Assembly: GCF_947500995.1 (NCBI RefSeq)
Contig: NZ_CANMUA010000001.1
Location: 620,001 to 684,000, forward strand
Reading direction: 5' to 3'
DNA length: 64,000 bases
DNA from: an uncultured Serinicoccus sp.
GTDB lineage: Bacteria > Actinomycetota > Actinomycetes > Actinomycetales > Dermatophilaceae
Part shown: positions 43,736-51,600 of the stretch, in pieces
How positions within the stretch are numbered: position 1 is the first letter of the stretch
Layout: every line of letters begins with the position of its first letter
Notes under the pieces: generated by a model
Database searches by the model: none
Told to the model about the DNA's origin: nothing
What the model saw: only the letters and a program-made list of their open reading frames with translations
Program-made: the position numbers and the translations under genes

Positions 43736-45316
43736 TCAGCAGGTGGTGCCGTCCGCCGGGACGGTCCCCTCGAGCAGGTAGGCGTCCACCGCGTCGTCGA
43801 CGCAGTCGTTGGAGCGGCCGTATGCCGTGTGCCCGTCGCCGTCGTAGGACAGCAGCACGCCGGAGTCGAGGGTGTCCGCGAGCCCCTCGGCCCACTCGTA
43901 CGGCGTGGCCGGGTCGCGGGTGGTGCCGATGACGAGGATCGGGTCGGCTCCCTGGGCGGAGTAGTCCTCCACGGTCTCGCTGGCCTCGGCCGGCCAGTAC
44001 TCGCACGCACCCTCACCGGCGAGGTAGCGCCCCCACGTGGGGGACACCTCCTCGAACTGCTGCTCCACCGCCTCGGAGTCGAGGTCCTCGCCGTCGGAAC
44101 CGGCCGGCCGGTCGAGGCAGTTGACCGCGTAGATCGCCTGCATGCCGTTGCCGTCGTAGCTGCCGTCGCTGCCGCGCGAGGCGTAGAGGTTGGCGAGGTA
44201 CATGAGCAGCGTGCCGTCGCCCTGGAACGCGCGGTCGAAGGCCTGGGACAGGACCGGCCAGGCGTTCTGGTCGTACATCGCGACGATGATGCCGTACATC
44301 CCCCAGCCCTCGGTGAGCTCGCCGGCCGCGTCGTCCCCGACCGGGAGCGGGGCGGAGTCCAGCTCGTCGAGGAAGGCGGGGATCCGCGCCATCGCCGACT
44401 CGACGTCCGAGCCCAGCGGACACTCCCCGCCGGCCACGCAGTCCTCGACGTAGGCCCGGGTGGCCCGTTCGAACCCCTCGGCCTGCCCGAGCCCCATCTC
44501 CAGGCCGGTGAGCTCAGGGTCGATGGCGCCGTCCAGCACGAGGCGCCCCACCCGGTCCGGGAAGAGCGCGGCGTAGGTCGCGCCGAGGAAGGTGCCGTAG
44601 GACGCCCCGAGGTAGGTGAGCTCCTCGTCGCCCAGGGCCGCTCGCAGCACGTCGATGTCCCGGGCGGCCTCCACCGTGGAGACGTGCCCGATGAGGTCCG
44701 GGGCGTTGGTGCCGCACGCCTGTGCGAACTCCTCGACGAGCTCCTGGGACGCCTGCTCCTCGGCGGCGTCGTCCGGGGAGGGGTCGGCGGAGAGGAACTC
44801 GTCCATCTGCGCGTCGTCGAAGCAGGTGATGGGCGCGGACCGGGCGACACCCCGGGGGTCGAAGCCGACGACGTCGTAGGCCTCGAGCACCGGGGCGGAG
44901 ATCGACATACCGGCACTCATCGCGTAGTCGACGCCGGAGCCACCCGGGCCGCCCGGGTTGACCACCAGCGACCCCTGCGCCTCTCCGCCGGCCGGGCTGC
45001 GTAGGAGGGCGAGGTCGATCGTCTGCCCCTGCGGCTCGGCGTAGTCCAGCGGGACGGTGAGGGAAGAGCACTCGAAGTCGCCCTCGCAGGCGCTCCACAC
45101 CAGTTCCTGGGAGTAGTAGTCCTCCAGGCCCTCCGGCGCCTCGTCGGCGGCCGGGGTCGAGGTGGCGACCGCCTCACCGCCCTCCCCCGCGTCCTGCGAC
45201 GAGGTCGCCCCGCCGTCCTCGGGGGTCGCCGGGTCCGGCGTGTCGTCGCTGCACGCCGCCAGCAGGGCGAGCGCGCTGAGTCCGGCGACCGCCCTGGCCG
45301 TCATCGAGGTTCGCAC
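43736..45316 (-). CDS. Secreted alpha/beta hydrolase lipoprotein, TAP-like C-terminus
   Basis: A 526-residue lipoprotein. The signal peptide VRTSMTARAVAGLSALALLA ends in the lipobox LAAC, followed by a long acidic linker. The hydrolase domain has VVNPGGPGGSGVDYA (oxyanion region), DVVGFDPRGVARS and the nucleophile in GASYGTFLGA. The TAP-like C-terminal domain carries the Asp/His region IGTTRDPATPYEWA and DGHTAYG. Streptomyces homologues are tripeptidyl or prolyl aminopeptidases. GTG 45316 is chosen because AAAGGGA lies 8 bases before it, whereas ATG 45304 would be too far. It is downstream of holB, as in many actinobacteria. Confidence 0.9.
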   Translation of the reverse strand: MRTSMTARAVAGLSALALLAACSDDTPDPATPEDGGATSSQDAGEGGEAVATSTPAADEAPEGLEDYYSQELVWSACEGDFECSSLTVPLDYAEPQGQTIDLALLRSPAGGEAQGSLVVNPGGPGGSGVDYAMSAGMSISAPVLEAYDVVGFDPRGVARSAPITCFDDAQMDEFLSADPSPDDAAEEQASQELVEEFAQACGTNAPDLIGHVSTVEAARDIDVLRAALGDEELTYLGASYGTFLGATYAALFPDRVGRLVLDGAIDPELTGLEMGLGQAEGFERATRAYVEDCVAGGECPLGSDVESAMARIPAFLDELDSAPLPVGDDAAGELTEGWGMYGIIVAMYDQNAWPVLSQAFDRAFQGDGTLLMYLANLYASRGSDGSYDGNGMQAIYAVNCLDRPAGSDGEDLDSEAVEQQFEEVSPTWGRYLAGEGACEYWPAEASETVEDYSAQGADPILVIGTTRDPATPYEWAEGLADTLDSGVLLSYDGDGHTAYGRSNDCVDDAVDAYLLEGTVPADGTTC

Positions 45317-45342
45317 GTGGTGTGTCCCTTTCCCGTCTGGTC

Positions 45343-46506
45343 TCACCCCCGGGGCAAGAGCAACCCAATCATCATGGCCTCCAGGACCAGCAGCGGCGCG
45401 CCGTTGGCGATGAGCCGCTGGCGCGCCTCGCCGATGGTCTCCAGCGCCCCGAGCAGACCCTCTGGTGTGAAGGAACGCGCGAGCCGCTCGATCTGCTCCG
45501 GCTCGCTGGCGTTGATCTGGCCCACGGACGCGCCGGTCGCCACGAGCAGCGCGTCGCGGTAGACCGAGGCGAGGTCGGTCAACGCCGCGTCGATGCTGTC
45601 GTGCTGCTGCCGCTTCGCCTCGGCCTTGAGCCGGTCGTCGAGGCGACGCAGGTGGGCGCGCACCGAGGGCGGGTGGGTCCGCGCCGAGGCGTCCGCACCC
45701 AGCTGCTCCAGCAGCTCGCGCCGCTGCTCCTCGGCGTGGTCCGCCGAGGTGGCCTTGGCCCCCTCCCCGGCCTCGTCGACGAGGTCCTGCGCCGCGCGCA
45801 GGGCGTCCCCCAGGGAGCCCAGGGTCAGGGGTATGCCGGTGATCTCCCGGCGGCGGGCCCGCGCGTGCTCGTCGGTCGCCAGGCGTCGGGCGATGCCGAT
45901 GTGGCTCTGCGCCGCCCGCGCGGCGTAGTGCGCCATCGCCGGGTCGATGCCGTCGCGCTCGATGAGCAGGTCGGCGACCGCGCCCGCGGACGGGGTGCCC
46001 AGCCGCACGTGCCGGCAGCGCGAGCGGATCGTCACCAGGACGTCCTCGAGGGAGGGGGCGCACAGCATCCACACCGTCCGCGCCGTCGGCTCCTCCAGCG
46101 ACTTGAGCAGCGTGTTGGCCGAGTGGTCGTTGAGCCGGTCGGCGTCCTCGACGACCATGACCCGCCACCGCCCCAGGCTCGGTCGGGCCTGCGCCTCCAG
46201 CACCAGCGCGCGCGCCTCGTCCACCTTGATGAAGGTCTGCTCGGTGTCGACGATGCGCACGTCCGGGTGGCTGCCGGCCATGACCATCCGGCACGGCTGG
46301 CACCGCCCGCACCCCACCTGCTCCGGCCCACCCGCCTGCTCCTCGCACTGGAGCGCCGCCGCGAAGGTGCGCGCGGCCACCGACCGCCCCGACCCGGGGG
46401 GGCCGGTGAACAGCCAGGCGTGCGTCATGGACGCCGGGTCGCCGGAGGCGCGCCGCAGGGTCTGCACCACGCGCGGCTGGCCCACGAGCTGGGTGAAGAC
46501 GCTCAC
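45343..46506 (-). CDS. holB: DNA polymerase III subunit delta'
   Basis: A clamp-loader subunit of 387 residues. It has a P-loop-like GPPGSGRSVAA, a zinc module with CGRCQPC, the RFC-box-type VVEDADRLNDHSANTLLKSLEEP and sensor-like RSRCRHVRL. GTG 46506 overlaps the tmk stop by 4 bases (GTGA); the open frame upstream is out-of-frame tmk. The tmk-holB pairing is general in actinobacteria. Confidence 0.94.
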   Translation of the reverse strand: MSVFTQLVGQPRVVQTLRRASGDPASMTHAWLFTGPPGSGRSVAARTFAAALQCEEQAGGPEQVGCGRCQPCRMVMAGSHPDVRIVDTEQTFIKVDEARALVLEAQARPSLGRWRVMVVEDADRLNDHSANTLLKSLEEPTARTVWMLCAPSLEDVLVTIRSRCRHVRLGTPSAGAVADLLIERDGIDPAMAHYAARAAQSHIGIARRLATDEHARARRREITGIPLTLGSLGDALRAAQDLVDEAGEGAKATSADHAEEQRRELLEQLGADASARTHPPSVRAHLRRLDDRLKAEAKRQQHDSIDAALTDLASVYRDALLVATGASVGQINASEPEQIERLARSFTPEGLLGALETIGEARQRLIANGAPLLVLEAMMIGLLLPRG

Positions 46507-47168
46507 CGTGCCCCCTCCAGCAGCGGGGTCAGACGGGCGCGCACCTGCTCGGCCAACCGGCCGGCGTCGTGGTGCGCGTCGAGCACGAGGTAGCGCTCCG
46601 GCGCGCGCGCGGCGAGGTCGAGGAAGCCCTGACGGACGCGGTCGTGGAAGTCGTCGGCCTCCCGCTCCAGCCGGTCGTGGACCCGACCGCGACGGGCCCG
46701 GCCCCGCTCGGCGCTGACGTCGAGCAGCACGGTCAGGTCCGGCAGCAGGTCCTCCGTCGCCCACAGCGAGAGCTCGCGCACCTCGTCGTGGCCCAGGGCC
46801 CGCGCCGCCCCCTGGTAGGCGACCGAGGAGTCGAGGTAGCGGTCGGTGATGACGATCTCGCCGCGCTCCAGGGCCGGGCGGACGACGGTCGCGACGTGGT
46901 GGGCCCGGTCGGCCGCGAAGATCAAGGCCTCCGCGCGCGGCGACACCGACCCGTCCTCGCCGTGCAGCACCAGCTCGCGCAGCGTGCGCCCCAGCGCCGT
47001 GCCGCCGGGCTCGCGGGTGTGGAGCACGGCATACCCCTGCTCCTGCAGCCACTGCCCCAGCCGGGCGGACTGCGTCGACTTCCCGGCCCCGTCGCCGCCC
47101 TCGACGGCGATGAACAGACCCCGCCCACGACCGCGTCCGGTCGCGCTGGGCGGGGTCGGCTCGGTCAC
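46503..47168 (-). CDS. tmk: Thymidylate kinase
   Basis: Phosphorylates dTMP to dTDP. The 221-residue protein has the P-loop EGGDGAGKST (23-32), the TREPGGTALG dTMP-binding motif, DRYLDSSVAYQGAARALG and the lid-region RGRARRGRVHDRLEREADDFH. The Arg/Gly-rich N-terminal extension (about 17 residues) precedes the P-loop strand. It is co-transcribed with holB. The usual upstream neighbour topA lies about 8.8 kb away on the same strand, separated by accessory genes. Confidence 0.96.
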   Translation of the reverse strand: MTEPTPPSATGRGRGRGLFIAVEGGDGAGKSTQSARLGQWLQEQGYAVLHTREPGGTALGRTLRELVLHGEDGSVSPRAEALIFAADRAHHVATVVRPALERGEIVITDRYLDSSVAYQGAARALGHDEVRELSLWATEDLLPDLTVLLDVSAERGRARRGRVHDRLEREADDFHDRVRQGFLDLAARAPERYLVLDAHHDAGRLAEQVRARLTPLLEGAR

Positions 47169-47238
47169 GTGGGCAGCCTACGGGACGGGGGCGACAGGCC
47201 CGCCGTCGTCCACAGCGCACCGCGCAGCGCGCCAAAGG

Positions 47239-47268
47239 GTCGCCGGCCACCCCTCGGTGGCCGGCGAC
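47239..47268 (-). terminator. Terminator after the TipA-type regulator
   Basis: GTCGCCGGCCACC and GGTGGCCGGCGAC, perfect 13-bp arms with a 4-base loop, 7 bases past the stop. CCCTTTGG follows on the minus strand. Confidence 0.85.
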
Positions 47269-47274
47269 CTCACC

Positions 47275-48048
47275 TCAGCCGCGGGCGGCGTTGGCCACGA
47301 CCGCGTCGTGGACGTACTGCGCCAGCCCCGGGGCGATCTCCTCGTAGGAGGCGGTGAACCGGGGGTCGGTGACGTACATCTGCGCGATCGCGGCGTGCAT
47401 CTCCCGCGGGCAGTCGTAGAACCAGCGGCAGATCTGCTGGCGGGCCTCCTCGGCGAGCGCCGTGCCCACCTCGGACCCCGCTGCGTGACCGGCCCGCATG
47501 GCCGCGACGAAGCGGGCGTTGAGGTCGTCCTGCTCGTCCTTGACCTGCTGCCACTGCTCGACCGAGTAGCCCTGGGTGCGCCGCGACGACTGCTGCCACG
47601 CGTCGGTGTCACCCCAGCGCTGCTCCGCCTCGGTCGCGTAGTCGTCGTCGAAGCCGTCGCCGAAGATCTCCCTCAGCTCGGCGGGGCTGACCTGGTTGCC
47701 ACTCATCTCGTCCTCCAGTGCTGCGTCGATCAACCGGGTCAGCTCCTGCAGCTGCCCGATGCGGTCCGTGACGCTCGCCCGCTGCCGCCGCAGGTGCGCC
47801 GTGACGTCGGCGTCCTGCTGCAGCAGCTCGGCGATCTCCTCCAGCCCGAACCCGAGCCGGCGGTAGACGACGACGTGCTGGAGCCGGGTGAGGTCACCCA
47901 CGGTGTAGAGCCGGTACCCGGCGAGGCTCCGCCCACCCGGCACCACCAGACCGATCTCGTCGTAGTGGTGCAGCGTGCGGATGCTCACGCCGACCTCGGC
48001 GGCCACCTGGCCGACCGTCCACGTCTCCTGCGCCGTCATCTGCGTCAC
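47275..48048 (-). CDS. TipA-type MerR family regulator with TipAS antibiotic-binding domain
   Basis: A 257-residue regulator. The MerR winged helix (about 10-80) has WTVGQVAAEVGVSIRTLHHYDEIGL-like signature and GYRLYTVGDLTRLQ. A coiled-coil linker leads to a C-terminal TipAS domain (about 130-257; RWGDTDAWQQSSRRTQGYS, WFYDCPREMHAAIAQMYVTD), which in Streptomyces TipAL binds thiopeptide antibiotics covalently. The GTG start at 48048 lies where transcription should begin from the promoter at 48056-48086, suggesting leaderless mRNA. It probably autoregulates and may respond to thiopeptides or other large drugs (inference). Confidence 0.92.
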   Translation of the reverse strand: MTQMTAQETWTVGQVAAEVGVSIRTLHHYDEIGLVVPGGRSLAGYRLYTVGDLTRLQHVVVYRRLGFGLEEIAELLQQDADVTAHLRRQRASVTDRIGQLQELTRLIDAALEDEMSGNQVSPAELREIFGDGFDDDYATEAEQRWGDTDAWQQSSRRTQGYSVEQWQQVKDEQDDLNARFVAAMRAGHAAGSEVGTALAEEARQQICRWFYDCPREMHAAIAQMYVTDPRFTASYEEIAPGLAQYVHDAVVANAARG

Positions 48049-48055
48049 GTGCCCC

Positions 48056-48086
48056 AGCGTGCAGCCTCACGGAGCGTGAGGGTCAA
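48056..48086 (-). promoter_or_regulatory. TipA-like MerR promoter with CCTCACG-N3-CGTGAGG operator
   Basis: On the minus strand: -35 TTGACC, a 19-base spacer holding the palindrome CCTCACG-CTC-CGTGAGG (48065-48081), then CACGCT as -10. The 19-base spacer and the palindrome match the MerR-type promoter of Streptomyces tipA as I remember it. The -35 overlaps the end of the Lrp gene. Confidence 0.75.
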
Positions 48087-48592
48087 GCCTCTTCTGCAGG
48101 GGCCTCGTCGGCGGCGGTCATGGTCCCGTGCCCGCGCAGCGACTCGAAGATGAGGCTGGTCTCGGCGTGCAGGACCCCGGGCCGGTTGGTGAGGTGGTCG
48201 AGGACGAAGTCGCGCAGGGCGTCGGCGCTCGGGACCGCCACGTGCACGTAGTAGTCGATGGCCCCGGAGACGTGGAAGGCCCCCAGCACCCCCGGCAGCT
48301 GCGGCACCTCGCGGGTGAACTCCTCGAAGTTCGCGCGCCGGTGCCCGCCGAAGCGGATGGCGATCATCGCCTCGACCGGTCTGCCCACCGCCACCGGGTC
48401 GATGTCGGCGTGGATGCCCCGCACGACGCCACGCTCGCGCAGCGACCGCACCCGGACCAGGCAGGTGGACTCGGCGACGCCGACCTCGCGGGCCAGCATC
48501 GCGTTGGACATCCGCCCGTCCAGCTCGAGGAGACGCACCAGCGCCTGGTCGGTGTCGTCGAGGGGCTTGTCGTCACGAGGATTCTTCGGCAC
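48083..48592 (-). CDS. Lrp/AsnC family transcriptional regulator
   Basis: A 169-residue feast/famine regulator. The N-terminal HTH (LDDTDQALVRLLELDGRMSN, AMLAREVGVAESTCLVRVRS) is followed by the RAM ligand domain (AMIAIRFGGHRRANFEEFTR, VSGAIDYYVHVAVPSADALR). GTG 48592 gives a standard N-terminus. Such regulators are often divergent from a methionine gamma-lyase or other amino-acid gene; here the probable partner (PLP enzyme at 54752) lies 6.2 kb away, beyond the protease and winged-helix genes. Its stop codon sits in the promoter of the TipA-type gene. Confidence 0.9.
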   Translation of the reverse strand: MPKNPRDDKPLDDTDQALVRLLELDGRMSNAMLAREVGVAESTCLVRVRSLRERGVVRGIHADIDPVAVGRPVEAMIAIRFGGHRRANFEEFTREVPQLPGVLGAFHVSGAIDYYVHVAVPSADALRDFVLDHLTNRPGVLHAETSLIFESLRGHGTMTAADEAPAEEA

Positions 48593-48624
48593 GAGGTCAG
48601 GGTATGCCGTCCGCCGCGCAGACG

Positions 48625-48662
48625 CGGCAGCCCGACCGGGCGAGGGCCAGGTCGGGCTGCCG
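48625..48662 (-). terminator. Terminator after the S8 protease gene
   Basis: CGGCAGCCCGACC and GGTCGGGCTGCCG, 13-bp perfect arms around a 12-base loop, 12 bases past the protease stop. Confidence 0.85.
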
Positions 48663-48674
48663 GTCAGGCGGTGC

Positions 48675-51600
48675 TCACTCCAGGGTCCGCAGCCGCTCCA
48701 GGACGTCGTCGGCGACGGCGCCGTCGCCACCGAGGACGCTGACGAGCGCCGGCTGGAGACGCCCGAGCGCCGACCAGGTCGACGGGGGGACGGAGGCCTG
48801 GCGGACCAGCAGCATCGGCGCGTCCACGGTGCCCGCGGCCGCGGCCCCGGCCAACGCGTCCGGCCAGTTCTGCCCCGAGGCGAGGAACACCTGGGCCCGG
48901 GTGTCGTCCGCCCCGGCCAGCAGCGCGGCCGTGGCATACCGGTCCGTGCCGGCCACCCGCGTGACCTCACCCCACTCCTCCAGCGCGCTCTCGACCTCGT
49001 CGTCGACGACGCCGTCGCCACCGAGCAGCACGATCTCCTCCACGCCGAGGTCGGTGAGCGCCGCCGCCGTCGCAGCCGGCACCGCGTCGGGCCGCACGAG
49101 GAGCACCGGGGCGTCGGAGCGGCCCGCTCGGGCCGCCCCGGCCAACGCGTCCGGGTAGTCCCGTCCGGTGGCGACGTAGGCCGTGTCCGCCGTGCCGACC
49201 TCGGCCGCGATGAGTGCCGCCGTGCCGTACCGGTCCTTCCCGGCGAGTCGGCGGACGTCCACCCGGGCCGACTCCTCGATCGCCTCGACGACGGCGTCCT
49301 CGACCGCGCCGTCACCGCCGAGGACGACGACCTCCTGCGGGTCGAGCCGCTCCAGCTCACCGGCGGTCGCCGCCGGGAGCCGGTCGGGCTTGGTGAGGAG
49401 CACCGGCGCGCCGATGCTGCCGGCCCGCGCGGCGGCCGCCAGGGCGTCCGGGTAGTCGTCGCCGGTGGCGACGAAGACCGCCTCCACCCCCGGGTCGAAG
49501 GTCCGCGACAGCAGGACGGCGGTGCCGTAGCGGTCCTCCCCCGCGATCCGCTCGACCTCGGGGTGGACCGGCCCGGGCGGCGTGCCGCAGTCCTCGTGGA
49601 GCAGGGCGAAGTCCTGCTCCACCACCTCACCGCGTCGCGGGCTGACCGTGGCGCTGTCGCTGAGGTGCGCCGCGGCGGAGGCGAGCAGCTCCAGGTCACC
49701 GACCCGGGTGTCGATCCACCGGGCGTAGGAGCCGTCCGTGTCGGTGACCATCCGCCAGCGCGGCTGGTCGGCCCGCTCGGGGGTCGCGTCCACGACGGCC
49801 CCGCCGAGCGGGTCCGTGGCGCCCTCGCAGTCCTCCCCCTCGACGAGGCCGGTCAGCTTGCCCCAGGTCGCCGGCGGCCGGACCGTCATCGCCACCTCCG
49901 CGGTGGGGTCGCTGCCCGCCACGCCACCGGTGGCGCGGACCCCTGCGGTGTAGGCACCGGGCTGGGCCACGTCACCGTCGGTCGTCACCTCGACGGTCAC
50001 CGACTCCCCCGGCTCGAGGGTGAACTCGGTCCGGGAGAGCGAGAGCCACGGCACGTCCACCCCGGCGTCCGAGCACTCGTCGAACCCGGGCAGCAGCTCG
50101 ACCACATCGAGCACGGTCCCCCCGTCGGTCCCACCCACCGTGACGAAGCCGCAGGCGCCGGCCCCGCGGTAGCTGGGCACGTTGGCGTTCGGCAGGTCGA
50201 CCCAGGCATCGGTCGCCGGGTCATAGCCGAAGGTCTCGTTGGACAGGTCGCCCTGCTGCACGCCGCCGCTGACGACCAGCTGACCGGCGGCCGCGGCGTA
50301 GGCCGCCGCCCAGTGGTCGCTCGGCGCGTCCGCGACCGGGGACCACGCGTCGTCCGCCGGGTCGTAGGCGTAGGTGGCCGCCGAGCTGGAACCGCTGTCG
50401 GGGTCGACGCCACCGGAGCAGTAGAGCAGGCCCTCGGCACCACCGCACGCGGCGAAGGCGACCTCCTCGGGGTAGTCCGCCAACACCTCCCAGGAGTCGG
50501 ACCCCGGGTCGTAGGCCGTCACGGCGGCCGAGGCCGGCGCACAGTCGCCGGTGGTGCACCCACCGACGGTGTAGAACCGCCCGTCCAGGACACCGTGACC
50601 TGCGGCCGAGACCGCGGACGGGTTGTCCGCCACCTGGGTCCAGGCATCGGCGCCGGCGTCGTAGACGACGGTGGCACCGGTCGTCGCGCCGGCCTCGTCC
50701 CACCCGCCGGACACCACGATCTGCCCGCCGACGACGCCGGCCGACGGCGCGTTGACCCTCATCGGCAGCGGCGCCACCTCGGTCCACTCCATCGTGGCGT
50801 TGTCGTAGCGGTGGACGGCGTCCGTCGGCTCCATGCCGTCGCTGCCGCCCACGACGTACCACTGGCCGTCGAGGGCCACGACCCGGTGGTCCATGATCCC
50901 GGTCGGGTAGGGCGTGAGCTCCGTCCACGGCTCCTCCTGGGGGGCGCGGGGCGACGGGGAGGACTGCCCCGCCCCGGGCGCCGCACCGAAGGAGGTCTCG
51001 ACGTCGGCGGTCCGCACCGGCGCCCCCTCGGCAGCCCGGGCGGCGGAGGCGGAGGAGCGGGAGCCGTCGGCACGCAGGATGGTCATGTCACCGCCCACCT
51101 CCCGCAGCTCCACCTGTGCGGTGCCGGTGCCCTCGTTGCTCACCGTGAGGTCGCGGGTCTGCGCCTCACCGAGCAGGACGTCGGTCGCGACCGACCCCGG
51201 GTCCACCGTGAGGACACCACCCTCCAGCGTGAAGTCGGCGCGGACCGCGCCCTCGTCGGGCACGCCCACGTCCTGGCGCCCCGGGCTGTAGCTGCGGGCG
51301 GTCGTCTCGAACGGGTGCGTTCCGGCCAGCGAGCTGAACAGCCAGTAGAAACCGTCGTCCTGCCCCTCGTCCGCCGGGGTGTCCTTGCTCATGCCGGAGT
51401 CGCCGGAGTCCAGGTTGGTCACCGTCGCGCCGCTGACCGGGTCGTCGTCGACCCCGGAGGTGACGGTGCCCACGACGTACCCGCCCTCACCGACCGGGTC
51501 GCACGCCATGCTGCCGAGCAGCACGTCGTCCACCTGCCACCAGAGCGTCCAGTTGGCGTCGTAGAAGTGCCAGCGCACCTGCACCTGGCTCTGTCCGGCC

